Shown here: positions 29,501-41,306 of the stretch, in pieces
How the letters are laid out: each line of letters starts with the position of its first letter
Position numbering within the stretch: position 1 is the stretch's first letter
Assembly (NCBI GenBank): GCA_013400115.1
Contig: VXBP01004060.1
Coordinates: 316-64,315, forward strand
From: Rhinopomastus cyanomelas
Lineage: Eukaryota; Chordata; Aves; Bucerotiformes; Rhinopomastidae
Reading direction: 5' to 3'
DNA length: 64,000 bases
Made by a program: the position numbers and the translations under genes
The notes under the pieces: model-generated
What the model was told of the DNA's origin: nothing
Seen by the model: the letters and a program-made list of their open reading frames with translations, nothing else
Database searches by the model: none

Positions 29501-30174
29501 AAAGTCCATAAAGTAACCCAAAAGCATCAGTAGACCAGAGGGTCAGTGGTGCAGCCAGGGCAATACAGACACTGGGCGAATAGAAACGCTCTTCTGCAGT
29601 TATCTTGCCTCTCACCTTCTACGGCACTGAAATAGTTAACTTCTCATCTCTTCCACTCCACCAGAATTAACATTAAACTCCAGGAGCTGAGTAAATGCCC
29701 AGATTTTGCCCTCAATGTGCTTTCTAAACACTGGAGATAACACTGAGATTTCAGCACAAGCACTGGGGCTCAAACTGGAGCCAGGAACGGCAGGAGAAGT
29801 GGAGACAGCACAGATGGACCCCGCGATCCCACCAAGCGCTTTTGAAGTGTCACAGGTACTGAGACGCCACCCACTCTGTGGAGTTCTATCCAAATACATC
29901 TCCTTGCACCTCTCACTGGGGGCTGTGGCTTAAGATGGGAGCTAACATCAAAGGCTAGTCAAAGGGATAAAGCATGATGTGAAAATGCTTGGGCTACCCG
30001 CAAGCTGGGCTGCTGCAGCGTAGCCCCAGGGCACCCTTACCCCCGTGTCAGCGCCGCCGCCACTTCCGCTGTGCTGTGCCCTTCTGCACCACCCTGGGGT
30101 TTGTTTTGGTGCTATAACACAGAGCCAAGAGGCAACTGAGTGCATCTTGGAGGAGGGCTCCACCGTGGGCACTG
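29501..30174 (+). other. Unique intergenic sequence
   Basis: No gene or repeat recognised. Confidence 0.55.
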
Positions 30175-30870
30175 GTAATGCTGCCAGGTATCAGTGTATG
30201 ATGGGGAGTGACCTGTTGGAGAGCAGCACAAGAGAAAGGGACCTGCTGACCATGAGCCAGTAATGTGCCCTGGTGGCCAAGAAGGCAAAGGGCATCCTGA
30301 GGTTGATTAGAAGTGGGGTGGTTAGTAGATCAAGACAGGTTCTCTCTACACTACCCTGGTGAGACCACATCTGGAATAATGTGGCCAGTTCTGGGTCCCT
30401 CAGTTCCAGAAGGACACAGAGCTGCTGGAGAGAGTCCAGTGCAGGGCCACAGGGATGATGAAGGGAGAGGAGCATCTCTCTGCTGAGGAAAGGCTGAGGG
30501 AGCTGGGGCTCTTGAGCTTGGAAAATAGGAGACTGAGGGGTGACCCCATGAATTTTGATAAATAAAGAAAGAGCAGGTGTCAGGAGGATGGAGCCAGGCT
30601 CTGCTCAGTGATACCCAATGATAAGACAAGGAGCAGCAGGTGTGGGCTGGAACAGAGGACGTTGCACATCAGAGTGAGAAGGACGTTCTTCCCGGTGAGG
30701 GTGATGGAGCCCAGGGGCTAGTGGAGTCTCCTTCTCTGGAGATGTTTAAAACCCTCCTGGCCACGTTCCTGTGTGACTTGGTCTAGGTGATCCTGCTGTG
30801 GCAGGGGGATTGGACTGGATGATCTTTCGAGGTCCCTTCCAATCCCTAATGATCTGCAATTCTGTGAGCA
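30175..30870 (+). mobile_element. CR1 LINE, longest intact 3' part (about 700 bp)
   Basis: Continuous from the reverse-transcriptase end of ORF2 (GGAGTGACCTGTTGGAGAGC) through TCCAGTTCCAGAAGGACAC-type sequence, GCTGAGGGAGCTGGGGCTCT and CTTGGTCTAGGTGATCCTGC to the tail CTGCAATTCTGTGAGC. It has several stops and small deletions. Confidence 0.95.
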
Positions 30871-30959
30871 TTACCAACATCACATTTCACACCTTAAGCC
30901 CGTCCTGCTTCTGAGTGCTTCACCCACAGAGCAGCACCAGTCATACTGCTTTCAGGGAC

Positions 30960-31885
30960 ACTCTTCTGGCCCTTGGTGGGTTTTTTTTTCAGGTGGAAAA
31001 CTGCCTTTTTGTGTGCCACAAGCTCATGTTTTGCTTTTGAACTTGTGCTTCGGCAGCTTTTCAGCTACAGTTCATCTCACATGGAAGACAAGACAAAGCT
31101 GGAGCACTGCTCCTTGCCAGTGGATGGTGCATTCCCTTCCCCTGCAGACAACTAGTATTTCCCACAAGGCTTTTTTTATTGCATTTTACAGAGAAAAGTA
31201 ATAAAAATGGAGGCTGTATCACAATCAAAGCAGCGTTTCCATTCCTCAGGCACTGTTTTTCACCAACCCAAAGGAAAACACCTCCCCACCCTTTTCCTGG
31301 TTCCTCTACTTGCTGCACGGTTCTCCGTGAGAAGAAAACCAGATGGCAATTTTAAATGCAAGATGGCAGGAACCAGAAAGCCAGAAAAATGGATCCCAAC
31401 TCGGGGAAGTGTTCCCGGATAGTCTTTGAGTTCTTTGAAGTGCAATGTGGAGGCTGAAGTTTCCAGAGACATCTGCAAGGAGCCTTTGATATATCACCCA
31501 GTGGATGCCTGTTGGTGGATGATAAATGCCTTGTTGCCTGGGAGTGCTCTGCAGACTACCTGCCCCACACGCCAGGAGGGCGTTGTCAGTGCCACGCGAG
31601 GATGAGCAACCAAATGATGTTCGTGTGGTTCTGGTTGTCCTGCGTGGAACTGCAGCTTCACAAGTGTCAACCAGATCCCAGAGCTGTGCTAAGAAACCAG
31701 TTCTCAGGGAGAACTAGTTGTGTGCCAAACCCACGCAGCCCAGTTCCCCTCATGGTGGTAATTAACAACGAGCATGAAATGAACTGGTTGAAGCAGGAGT
31801 GCGTTTCACTCGGCTGTCATGAAATTAGATTGAGTTCCTGAACATTTTGGGAGGGCAAAGGGACCAAACAGCCAGGGGCTGTAGC
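30960..31885 (+). other. Unique intergenic sequence
   Basis: No repeats. An open frame of 109 codons at 31512-31841 has no recognised similarity and is probably chance. Confidence 0.5.
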
Positions 31886-31889
31886 GTTG

Positions 31890-32295
31890 AGTCACAGAAT
31901 GACAGGGATTGGAAGGGACCTCAAGAAATCATCTATAATTGGATATCACTGAGCAGAACCTGGCTCCATCCTCCTGACACCCACCCTTCACATATTTATA
32001 GACATGAATGAGGTCACCCCTCATTCTCCTCTTCTCCAAGATCAAGAGACCCAGCTCCCTCAGTCTCTCCTCATAAGGGAGATGCTCCACTTCCTTCATC
32101 ATCCTTGTTTCTCTACGCTGGGCTCTCTCCAGCAGCTCTGTGTCCTTCTGGAACTGAGGGGCCCAGAACTGGACACAATCTTCCAGATGTGGTCTCACAA
32201 GGGCAGAGTCAAGGGGGAGGAGAACCTGGCTCCTGGACATCCTCCTGTCCCCCAGGAGTCCCAGGTCCCTTTCTCCTATGCTGCTCTGCTTTCAC
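31890..32295 (-). mobile_element. CR1 LINE fragment with internal deletion
   Basis: The tail (GGGATTGGAAGGGACC) jumps at about 31940 to the upstream part (GGATATCACTGAGCAGAACC). It then continues through CTCCACTTCCTTCATCATCC to TCCCAGGTCCCTTTCTCC. About 230 bp of the usual sequence is missing. Confidence 0.93.
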
Positions 32296-32421
32296 AGAGA
32301 TGAAGGATATTCTAATGTAGTTTGGATTCAATCCATTAGACAGAGACATTTGGTTTACTGGTGGCCACAGTTTTGATTGAGATCTGTAACTCCCCTCATC
32401 CCTGAAGGTTGTAGACAAACC

Positions 32422-32512
32422 ACAGAGTCATAGAATCACAGAACATTAGGGATTGTAAGGGACCTCAGAAGATCATCTAGTCCAACCCACCCACCACAGC
32501 AGGATCAACCAA
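32422..32512 (-). mobile_element. CR1 tail fragment
   Basis: AGTCATAGAATCACAGAACA to CACAGCAGGATCAACC. Confidence 0.9.
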
Positions 32513-32544
32513 ATCTGTGGTTTTGGATTTGAACCTCCAGTTGC

Positions 32545-32985
32545 TTGTTGATGAAGGAAGTGGAGCACCTCCCTTATGAGGAAAGGCTGAGGGAGCTGGG
32601 TCTCTTGAGCTTGGAGAAGAGGAGACTGAGGGGTGACCTAGTTATTATCTATAAATATGTGAAGGGTGGGTGTCAGGAGGATGGAGCCAGGCTCTGCTCA
32701 GTGTCATCTAGTGATAGGACAAGGTGCAGTGGGTGTGAGCTGGGACAGAGGAGGTTCTAAATCAATATGAGAAGGAACTTCTTCACGTTGAGGGTGACAG
32801 AGCCCTGGAAGGGGCTGCCCAGGGTGGTTGTGGAGTCTCCTTCTCTGGAGATGTTTAAAACCTGCCTGGATATGTTCCTGTGTGACTTGGTCTAGGTGAT
32901 CCTGCTGTGTCAGGGGGATTGGACTGGATGATCTTTGAGGTCCCTTCCAACTCCTAATGTTCTGGTCTGTGATTGTTGCGTTGGA
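32545..32985 (+). mobile_element. CR1 LINE 3' part
   Basis: AAGGAAGTGGAGCACCTCCC, GGGTGGGTGTCAGGAGGATG, GGTGACAGAGCCCTGGAAGG to the tail. Together with the minus tail just upstream it makes an inverted pair. Confidence 0.95.
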
Positions 32986-32999
32986 CTGTGCTTCTCATC

Positions 33000-33890
33000 T
33001 GTCACACCACCAGCTCAGTGTAAAACTCGAGAACCAGCTGCAGGGCCAAAGCTGAACCTGAGAAAGGCCACTTTTCAAGGACACTCTTGCACATAAGTAC
33101 CGACAGCAGCACATTGCAGGTCTGCAGGTTAACAGGTCTCTACATGCCGCCTCATGGCTATCAGTGACCCACCACAGAGCCCCGGCTGGTGGCTCACAGG
33201 TTGTTGACTCCCACCCTGCAAAGTGAGCTCTGCATTCTTTCAGTGCATGTTGTAGCTTCCCACGGGGGCATTACCTGCTGCTCTGTGCAAAGAGTGAGGG
33301 TTGGTGTCGTTCCGATGGGATCGAAGCCGGTCACCGAGGTGCTTCCTGCACAGACCCGGGAAGTAAAGCAGGAGGTGGCTTTACACCGCCTCAGCTCCAC
33401 AGGTGGGCACTCTTAACATGCAGTAAGCGAGGGGAAGGTGCTCTGAAAGCCAGACGGAACGCTCCACACAAGCGTGTGTTTGGCAGCCGTGAACTTTGAT
33501 CTGTGGCTTCGCTGTGAAGAATCGTTACGGCACAAACCTTTCCCTAATCCTTCCCTCTAACTGAGCTGCACACGAGCCCGGCGCGGGGAAATGCGATGCT
33601 GTTGACACAAGCTCTGTGTTTATTGCAATATTTTAGGTGCTTTATTAAAGTGGATGGTTGTTCCCAGCACGATAGGAGATAAGCTTCAACCCAAAACAAT
33701 AACATCACCCCGAAAGAATATAGAAGAGAATTTCCCAAGGCCAAATGCTATTAGAAACTTTCTGTGTTGATTAATACCATGCCCTTGAACCCGCTAAGGG
33801 CTCAGATGTTTTAACCTAGGCTAAAATTACTACCATTTAATGAATCCAGCCAACCAGTGTGTACTTTTCCACAAAAACTTTGCCTTTGCT
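33000..33890 (+). other. CR1-free intergenic block
   Basis: About 900 bp without repeats. The stretch 33590-33850 is A/T-rich and repeat-free (TTTATTGCAATATTTTAGG) and might be a conserved element. No gene recognised. Confidence 0.35.
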
Positions 33891-33896
33891 CCAGAG

Positions 33897-33955
33897 AGTC
33901 AAAGGATCTTTCGAGGTCCCTTCCAATCCCTCATGTTCTGTGATTCTGTGATTTC
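33897..33955 (+). mobile_element. CR1 tip
   Basis: GATCTTTCGAGGTCCCTTCC to TTCTGTGATTCTGTGATT. Confidence 0.9.
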
Positions 33956-33968
33956 AATGTTTAACGTG

Positions 33969-34046
33969 ATCATGGAATCACAGAAAAACAGAACATGAGG
34001 GATTGGAAGGGACCTCAAAAGATCATCCAGTCCAATCCCCCTGCAG
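33969..34046 (-). mobile_element. CR1 tip, tail-to-tail with the previous
   Basis: GATCATGGAATCACAGAAAA to CCAGTCCAATCCCCCTGC. The two tips form a small inverted repeat around 33955-33969. Confidence 0.9.
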
Positions 34047-34205
34047 TTTTTGGAGGCAGCAGACTTATTTTAAAGAGAGAAGAGTGCCAGGCACTTCAGA
34101 AGCAGGACAGCTTCTTCTTTTTGTGATCAAGATGGAACCTCTCATCACATTTCTGAGCTGAACAGTTCTGGCTCATCTGATGCTCCCATTGCTTCCTTTT
34201 ATGTG

Positions 34206-34332
34206 CCCAGTGCAGAGCCAGAAAGATGATGAAGGGAAGGGAACATCTTCCTGATGAGGAAAGGCTGAGGGAGCTGGGGCTCTTGAGCTCAGGAAAAAGG
34301 ACACTGAGTGGTGACCTCATTAATGTCAATCA
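34206..34332 (+). mobile_element. CR1 internal fragment
   Basis: CCCAGTGCAGAGCCAGAAAG, AGGAAAGGCTGAGGGAGCTG to GACCTCATTAATGTCAAT. Part of a plus/minus/plus mosaic. Confidence 0.9.
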
Positions 34333-34547
34333 TCCAGTCCAGCCACCCTGTCCCAGCAGGATCACCGAGACCAAGTCACACAGGAACACATGCAGATGGG
34401 TTTCAAACGTCTCCAGGGAAGGAGACTCCACAACCCCCCTGGGCAGCCCCTTCCAGGGCTCTGTCACCCTCATCAGGAAGAAGTTTGTTCTCAGATTGAT
34501 GTGGAACCTCCTGTGTTCCAGCTCATGTCAGTTGCCCCATCTCATAT
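34333..34547 (-). mobile_element. CR1 fragment in a plus/minus/plus mosaic
   Basis: CATCCAGTCCAGCCACCCTG to TGTGTTCCAGCTCATGTCAG on the minus strand, lacking the last 40 bp of the tail. Confidence 0.9.
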
Positions 34548-35035
34548 CACCTCAGTCCAAGGGAGACATCAGGGTGCTGGAACAAGGGCAGAGGAGGGCA
34601 ATGAAGCTGATGAAGGGTCTGGAGAATCAATCTGATGAGGAGAGATGGAGAGAGTTGGGGCTGTTTAGTTTGAGGAAGAGGAGGCTGAGGGGAGACCTCA
34701 TCGCTCTCCACAACTACCTGAAAAGACACTGCAGAGATGTTGGTGTTGGCCTCTTCTCACAGGTAATTAGTAACAGAACTAGAGGGAAGGGCTTCAAGCT
34801 TCAACAGGGGAGGTTTAGACTGGCCATGAGGAAGAAAGTCTTCATGGAGAGGGTGGTCATGCAGTGGAATGGGCTGCCCAGGGTTGAGTCCCCATCCCTG
34901 GATGTGTTTAAAAGCTGCTTCGATGTAGTGTTGGGGGATGTTGTTTAGGGGTGACCTTGTAGAGTAGGGTTGGTGGTTGGACTCGATGATGCCAAGGGCC
35001 TTTTCCAACCTGAATGGTTGTATGATTCTATGGCA
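34548..35035 (+). mobile_element. CR1 LINE 3' part with GTAGAGTAGGG-type tail
   Basis: TCAGTCCAAGGGAGACATCA, GGGAAGGGCTTCAAGCTTCA, GGTGACCTTGTAGAGTAGGG, to TTGTATGATTCTATGG. A frame of 240 codons (34226-34948) runs across all three parts of the mosaic and ends in an ORF2 C-terminus (RVVMQWNGLPRVESPSLDVF). It is not a host gene. Confidence 0.93.
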
Positions 35036-35039
35036 TCTG

Positions 35040-36460
35040 TATTGCATCCTCATGACCCTGACATTCACAGAGGATTCCTTCCTCTAAGGCAGACTACCCA
35101 GGCTGTGAGCAGCACTTTTACAGAGCTACCTGGGACCTCTGGAGCTTCTCCTGATATTTCCAAAGTGTGATCTGGGCACCACAAAAATGAGAGGAGACAA
35201 AGGTGTCAATCACCATCTTGAGGTTGCTGCTGCTGCCAGATCCTTCAGCGTTTATACTTGCAAATTGCCATCTTTTCCTTATTTTCTGGATAGGTTTTCA
35301 ACCAGCTGGCTTTTGCCTCCAGTGTGGCTGCTGTCAGTGCTGGTTAAGCCCGGTGTCTGTAGTTTCTGAGTCATCGGACACAGTAACGACTCTAATTCCC
35401 CCAAATTGTCTCACAAATTCCCAGAGACTTCACACAAATGTAGAACAGCTGAAGCAACACAAGCGATCCCTCAGGGGCTTCACGGCTGAGCACCCTCAAG
35501 CAGAGAGAAGAGCTGCCCATCACCACTCTCTGGACTCCATCAGAAGAGTGAAACAGATCCTCTCTGACGCGATTCCATCTCCTCATGCCAGGTTCTCCAG
35601 TCTTGGTATCAATCCCTTGTGACAAGCTGTGTCCAGGGTTACCACGAGACCGAGCACAGTTAGCAGGGATGTTTGTCATGTGAGGGCAGGGATGTCATGT
35701 CATAGCAGGGATGGGTCAGTGGCCAAAAGTGGCCTTGACCTAACCTGCTCCTGAAGAGCTGGACACCAGTTACTTGAGCTGTCACCTTCTCTTTAGTGGC
35801 TCCTCTATGCAAAGCAAAACCCGCTCAGGTATCCTGGAATCCCTCCCACCTCTGCACGACCAGAGCTTTGAGCGACAGTCGCTGGCGGGGCAGACTGGAG
35901 GTGCCACATTATTGTCAAGCAGCCACGAAGCCCTGTGGGGTGGATTCAGGGGGTGAAAATGTATTTCATACACAACTGGAATAAAGTTTTGTATAAAGAG
36001 CTTATAAAACCTCACGAGGAGTTTTTACTAGATCAAGGGCTGCCTCGTGTTGTTATTGAACTCAATGGGAATTTTGCTACTGACTTCAAAGGAAGTTGAA
36101 AGGAGCCACGAGGGGCTGATTTCCACTGCAGGACATGTGGGCTCCTGCACACCAAATTTGCATCTGGAAGGACTGTGTTTTTGTTTTTGGTGCTGTAATT
36201 GTTGGGGTTTCTGCTACTTGAGGGTTTTCCACAAGCACAAGGTCTGCTGCATGCAGATGGTTTGCACTCGTGAGCAAGTAACGCGTTGCAGTCGTGCAAA
36301 GCTCCCCGTGCACCTCACGTTTCACACGTGCAACACACGCAGCGTGACACCGATGCATCGACTACCTCAGCTGAGTGGCAGCAGACCAAAACCTCTCCTA
36401 AGTGCATCATGACTGGTGAAGAAGGACCTGCAGTTATCACTGTCAGCTGCATAAAAATCA
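35040..36460 (+). other. Unique intergenic sequence
   Basis: About 1.4 kb with no CR1. A frame of 139 codons at 35203-35622 has no recognised similarity. Confidence 0.5.
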
Positions 36461-36464
36461 ACCC

Positions 36465-36605
36465 CAGGTACCAGTATAGGTTGGGGACTGAGTTGGTGGA
36501 GAGCAGCACAGGAGAAAGCGACCTGAGGGGTCCTGATGGACAGCAGGATGGCCAGGAGCCAACAATGGGTGTCTCCTTCACTGGAGGAGATCACCTGTGT
36601 GGAGA
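36465..36605 (+). mobile_element. CR1 fragment, recombined
   Basis: AGGTACCAGTATAGGTTGGG, GGAGAGCAGCACAGGAGAAA, then a jump to GTCTCCTTCACTGGAGGAG. Part of it is repeated at 38637-38705. Confidence 0.85.
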
Positions 36606-37345
36606 TGGAGAGTAACAAGTAGGAAGACATGAAATCCTAGACAGCCTTGGGCTAAGGAGTTGGGGTCGTCCCATAAAGCATCAGGACTTGGTTGCTGATG
36701 AGAACAGCCCCAGTTTTCTGAGCTGACTGGTGTTCCTTTACTCTGTTAAAAAACATACACTCAAGGGCTAACACCCTGAAGCTAACCCAGTCAACGTTTC
36801 AGAATAGGTTTAATACATTTCGTTGTGTTTGAGGTCAAAGGGCTTCGCTGCAGCTGCAGCTCAGCCAAATAATCTGGACCTGTTGCTGGAGTTACCAGTC
36901 AGAGCTCTGATTTGTGTCGGGTGCAGGTTCAAACCAGATGTGACAGGGATACTTTCTGGTGTTGAAAGCTACAGAAGGTGTTCCACACTTCCTGGGAGCT
37001 TAGCCCCAGGCACCACACGCTGAAGAAAATGGCTTTAAAAGGCAGACAATAAAATAGTGACACTGGGAACTCACCCATAATTCATCTAATAAACAGAAAC
37101 ATCCTATGCCCTGCTTGTGGTTGTGCCTAGTGTTGATTTTTTTATGCTTTCTGTAAGGCTTGCTTTATGTCCAGGATTAGCTTTTCAACATCCGGGAGTG
37201 ATAAGGGCTTTGGAGGGGATGTAGGTAGTTAGCCATGAGATAAAGGCACGCAGCAGCTACTTGGTTTCTTGTCATTAAAGCAAACATAGCTGCCAGCATC
37301 CTGGCAGCGTCGTGGACACGGGCACAGGTTTGGAGATTTGACTTC

Positions 37346-37455
37346 GTTAATGTCTATAAGTATGTGAAAAGTGGGTGTCAGGAGGATGGAGCCAGGCTCT
37401 GCTCGGTGGCATCTAATGATGGGACAAGGGGCAGCAGGTGTGAGCTGGAACAGAG
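37346..37455 (+). mobile_element. CR1 internal fragment
   Basis: TTAATGTCTATAAGTATGTG to GTGTGAGCTGGAACAGAG, stopped by the one-base gap at 37456. Confidence 0.9.
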
Positions 37456-37456
37456 N

Positions 37457-37870
37457 CCCTACGCTGGACTCCCTCCAGCAGCAATGTGTCCCTCTTGAAC
37501 TGAGGGGCCCAGAACTGGACACAATCTTCCCGATGTGGTCTCACCAGGGCAGAGTAGAGGGGGAGAAGAACCTCTCTCAGTCTGCTAACCACCCCCCTTC
37601 TGATCCACCCCAGGATGCTGTTGACCCTCTTGGTCATGAGCACACTGCTGGCTCATGATCATCCTACTGGCCACCAGGACCCCCAGATCCCTCTCTCCTA
37701 CACTGCTCTCCAACAGGTAGTCCCCAGCCTATACTCGTACCTGGGGTTGTTCTTGCCCAGATGCCAGACTCTACACTTACCCTTCTTATATGTCATTAAA
37801 TTTCTCTCTGCCCAGCTCTCCAGCCTGTCCAGGTCGCACTGAATGGCAGCACAGCCTGGTGGGGTGTCGA
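37457..37870 (-). mobile_element. CR1 reverse-transcriptase-end fragment
   Basis: CCCTACGCTGGACTCCCTCC through AGAACTGGACACAATCTTCC, ACTGGCCACCAGGACCCCCA and CCAGCCTGTCCAGGTCGCAC. It extends further towards the CR1 5' end than most copies here. Confidence 0.9.
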
Positions 37871-38555
37871 TCAATTAGGTATTTAGGTCTTTTTTGTTGT
37901 TGTGGGTAGGACTCAGTGATCCAGGAGGTCTTTTCCAGCCAGGATCATTCTGTGAGTCCATAATATGCAAAAGCACGGGGCAGCTCTCCTCAACAAGCAC
38001 GACGACAACACATGGATTTAAATATCAGAGCCTGAGTGGAGTCTGCTTCTTTTCCCACACCTCTGTAAAATCAAAGTTTGAAACCCTGTAGGAGCTCTTT
38101 TAAAATATCCTGGCTTCTTTGCTGCAGACCATATGTCGTTTTGAGAGGGAAAAAAAAAAAACCAACCCAGAGGGCTGCAAACTGGAATAATTGCACGACT
38201 CGCGTCCTATCGCTGCAGCCCGCGCTCCTCTGGCTTCAGCTGGCACGGTTTGGTAGCTGTTACAGATGCCACAACCCATTGCTTTGAAGTCTGCACATTA
38301 AAACAAGAAAAGAGAGGGGACAGGGGTGAGGAGGAGGGAAAAAGGAGGAAAAAAAGCTTTCAAAAGATTTGCCTGAGTTTCTGTTGTGAGTAAGTCTATG
38401 TTCTGTAACATCTGTCATAGTCCCTGCACTTCAGCTTCCTTCCTCTGCTCGGGCTGTGTGTTTCATGTCAGTGCTGGAGCAGCTGTGGATTCACGCTCTG
38501 AGGGAGGTGCAGTAGAGTGGTGAGGGTAGGTAAGGTGTTACCTTGCTGCTCTTCC

Positions 38556-38635
38556 CTTGCAGTAATATGACAGCACTGGAAGGGGCTGCCCAGGGGTGAA
38601 GTCTCCTCTGGAGACATTTCAAACCCACCTGGATG
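38556..38635 (+). mobile_element. CR1 3' fragment cut by a gap
   Basis: ACAGCACTGGAAGGGGCTGC to AACCCACCTGGATG, ending at the N at 38636. The matching place in copy 2 (40660-40845) continues to a full tail. Confidence 0.9.
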
Positions 38636-39449
38636 NCCTGATGGACAGCAGGATGGCCAGGAGCCAACAATGGGTGTCTCCTTCACTGGAGGAGATCACC
38701 TGTGTGGAGATGGAGAGTAACAAGTAGGAAGACATGAAATCCTAGACAGCCTTGGGCTAAGGAGTTGGGGTCGTCCCATAAAGCATCAGGACTTGGTTGC
38801 TGATGAGAACAGCCCCAGTTTTCTGAGCTGACTGGTGTTCCTTTACTCTGTTAAAAAACATACACTCAAGGGCTAACACCCTGAAGCTAACCCAGTCAAC
38901 GTTTCAGAATAGGTTTAATACATTTCGTTGTGTTTGAGGTCAAAGGGCTTCGCTGCAGCTGCAGCTCAGCCAAATAATCTGGACCTGTTGCTGGAGTTAC
39001 CAGTCAGAGCTCTGATTTGTGTCGGGTGCAGGTTCAAACCAGATGTGACAGGGATACTTTCTGGTGTTGAAAGCTACAGAAGGTGTTCCACACTTCCTGG
39101 GAGCTTAGCCCCAGGCACCACACGCTGAAGAAAATGGCTTTAAAAGGCAGACAATAAAATAGTGACACTGGGAACTCACCCATAATTCATCTAATAAACA
39201 GAAACATCCTATGCCCTGCTTGTGGTTGTGCCTAGTGTTGATTTTTTTATGCTTTCTGTAAGGCTTGCTTTATGTCCAGGATTAGCTTTTCAACATCCGG
39301 GAGTGATAAGGGCTTTGGAGGGGATGTAGGTAGTTAGCCATGAGATAAAGGCACGCAGCAGCTACTTGGTTTCTTGTCATTAAAGCAAACATAGCTGCCA
39401 GCATCCTGGCAGCGTCGTGGACACGGGCACAGGTTTGGAGATTTGACTT

Positions 39450-39711
39450 CGTTAATGTCTATAAGTATGTGAAAAGTGGGTGTCAGGAGGATGGAGCCAG
39501 GCTCTGCTCGGTGGCATCTAATGATGGGACAAGGGGCAGCAGGTGTGAGCTGGAACAGAGGAGGTTCCACATCAATATGAGAAGGAACTTCTTCCCAGTG
39601 AGGTGACAGAGCACTGGAACAGGCTGCCTGGGGAGGTTGTGGTGTCTCCTTCACTAGAGACGTTTAAAACATGTCTGGCAATGTTCCTGTGCAACTGGAT
39701 CTAGGTGACAT
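39450..39711 (+). mobile_element. CR1 fragment, tail missing
   Basis: TTAATGTCTATAAGTATGTG through GGTTCCACATCAATATGAG to CAACTGGATCTAGGTGA, where it meets an opposite-strand CR1. Confidence 0.92.
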
Positions 39712-39970
39712 TAGATGTCACTGAGCAGAGCCTGGCTCCATCCTCCTGACAGCCACCTTTACATATTTATAAGCATTAATGAGGTTAATCCTCAGTCTCC
39801 TCTTCAAACTCAAGAGACCCAGCTCCCTCAGCCTCTCCTCATAAGGGAGGGGCTCCACTTCCTTCATCATCCTCGTTGCCCTACGCTGGACTCCCTCCAG
39901 CAGCTCTNTCTCTGCCCAGCTCTCCAGCCTGTCCAGGTCGCACTGAATGGCAGCACAGCCTGGTGGGGTG
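39712..39970 (-). mobile_element. CR1 fragment, opposed to the previous
   Basis: CATTAGATGTCACTGAGCAG, CTCCACTTCCTTCATCATCC, gap at 39908, then CCAGCCTGTCCAGGTCGCAC. Confidence 0.9.
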
Positions 39971-40659
39971 TCGATCAATTAGGTATTTAGGTCTTTTTTG
40001 TTGTTGTGGGTAGGACTCAGTGATCCAGGAGGTCTTTTCCAGCCAGGATCATTCTGTGAGTCCGTAATATGCAAAAGCACGGGGCAGCTCTCCTCAACAA
40101 GCACGACGACAACACATGGATTTAAATATCAGAGCCTGAGTGGAGTCTGCTTCTTTTCCCACACCTCTGTAAAATCAAAGTTTGAAACCCTGTAGGAGCT
40201 CTTTTAAAATATCCTGGCTTCTTTGCTGCAGACCATATGTCGTTTTGAGAGGGAAAAAAAAAAAACCAACCCAGAGGGCTGCAAACTGGAATAATTGCAC
40301 GACTCGCGTCCTATCGCTGCAGCCCGCGCTCCTCTGGCTTCAGCTGGCACGGTTTGGTAGCTGTTACAGATGCCACAACCCATTGCTTTGAAGTCTGCAC
40401 ATTAAAACAAGAAAAGAGAGGGGACAGGGGTGAGGAGGAGGGAAAAAGGGGGAAAAAAGCTTTCAAAAGATTTGCCTGAGTTTCTGTTGTGAGTAAGTCT
40501 ATGTTCTGTAACATCTGTCATAGTCCCTGCACTTCAGCTTCCTTCCTCTGCTCGGGCTGTGTGTTTCATGTCAGTGCTGGAGCAGCTGTGGATTCACGCT
40601 CTGAGGGAGGTGCAGTAGAGTGGTGAGGGTAGGTAAGGTGTTACCTTGCTGCTCTTCCC

Positions 40660-40845
40660 TTGCAGTAATATGACAGCACTGGAAGGGGCTGCCCAGGGGT
40701 GAAATCTCCTCTGGAGACATTTCAAACCCACCTGGATGTGTTCCTGTGTGACTTGGTCTAGGTGATCCTGCTGTGGCAGGGGGATTGGACTGGATGATCT
40801 TTGGAGGTCCCTTCCAATCCCCAGCCTTCTGTGATTCTGTGATCT
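40660..40845 (+). mobile_element. CR1 LINE 3' fragment
   Basis: ACAGCACTGGAAGGGGCTGC through GGATTGGACTGGATGATC to TTCTGTGATTCTGTGAT. Confidence 0.95.
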
Positions 40846-41161
40846 GAGAGCAAATTGTTGTTACAATGGTCTGCAATAGCCTGTCCTTGTGGAAGAGGCT
40901 CAGATTATCCCTGAGGACCCTACAAGTACCATAAAACACCCTCCAGCATGACACAGACATTTACCCTTTCTCTACTGCTCTGGAGAAGGACTTATGGACA
41001 GCTGTTGGGTCGTTGAGGTGTGGTCACCCTTCTCCTTTCGTTGCTGTTTGGAAGCTCAGAGCAGTGAATCTGTGCTCTGTCCAGGAATGGTTTGAGTGTT
41101 ACCATCAGAGGAAATAATCCTTCCCTCTGCAGCGTCTTTGGTTATTGATTTTCATACCCTT

Positions 41162-41306
41162 GGATAGAGTCTCCTTCTCTGGAGATGTTTAAAACCCACC
41201 TGGCCATGTTCCTGAGCGACTTGATCTAGGGGATCCTGCTGTGGCAGGGGGACTGGATAGATGATCTTTCAAGGTCCTTTCCGATCTCTAATGTTCTGTG
41301 ATTCTG
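41162..41306 (+). mobile_element. CR1 tail, first of a local tandem pair
   Basis: GATAGAGTCTCCTTCTCTGG to TTCTGTGATTCTGG. The non-CR1 leader TATTGATTTTCATACCCTTG also precedes the next copy, so the pair is a tandem duplication of about 175 bp. Confidence 0.92.

Larger units (their letters stand above)
36531..38635 (+). repeat. 2.1-kb direct duplication, copy 1
   Basis: Matches 38637-40740 at an offset of about 2105 bp with very few differences. It contains its own one-base gap at 37456. Likely an unmerged haplotype or contig overlap. Confidence 0.85.
38637..40740 (+). repeat. 2.1-kb direct duplication, copy 2
   Basis: Near-identical to 36531-38635, with its single-base gap at a different place (39908). 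Confidence 0.85.

Noticed and set aside
34226..34948. Host gene of 240 codons
   Set aside because: All of it is CR1 sequence in mixed orientation, ending in a CR1 ORF2 C-terminus.
35203..35622. A 139-codon plus-strand frame
   Set aside because: No recognised similarity, no splice sites or initiation context; length is within chance for this base composition.
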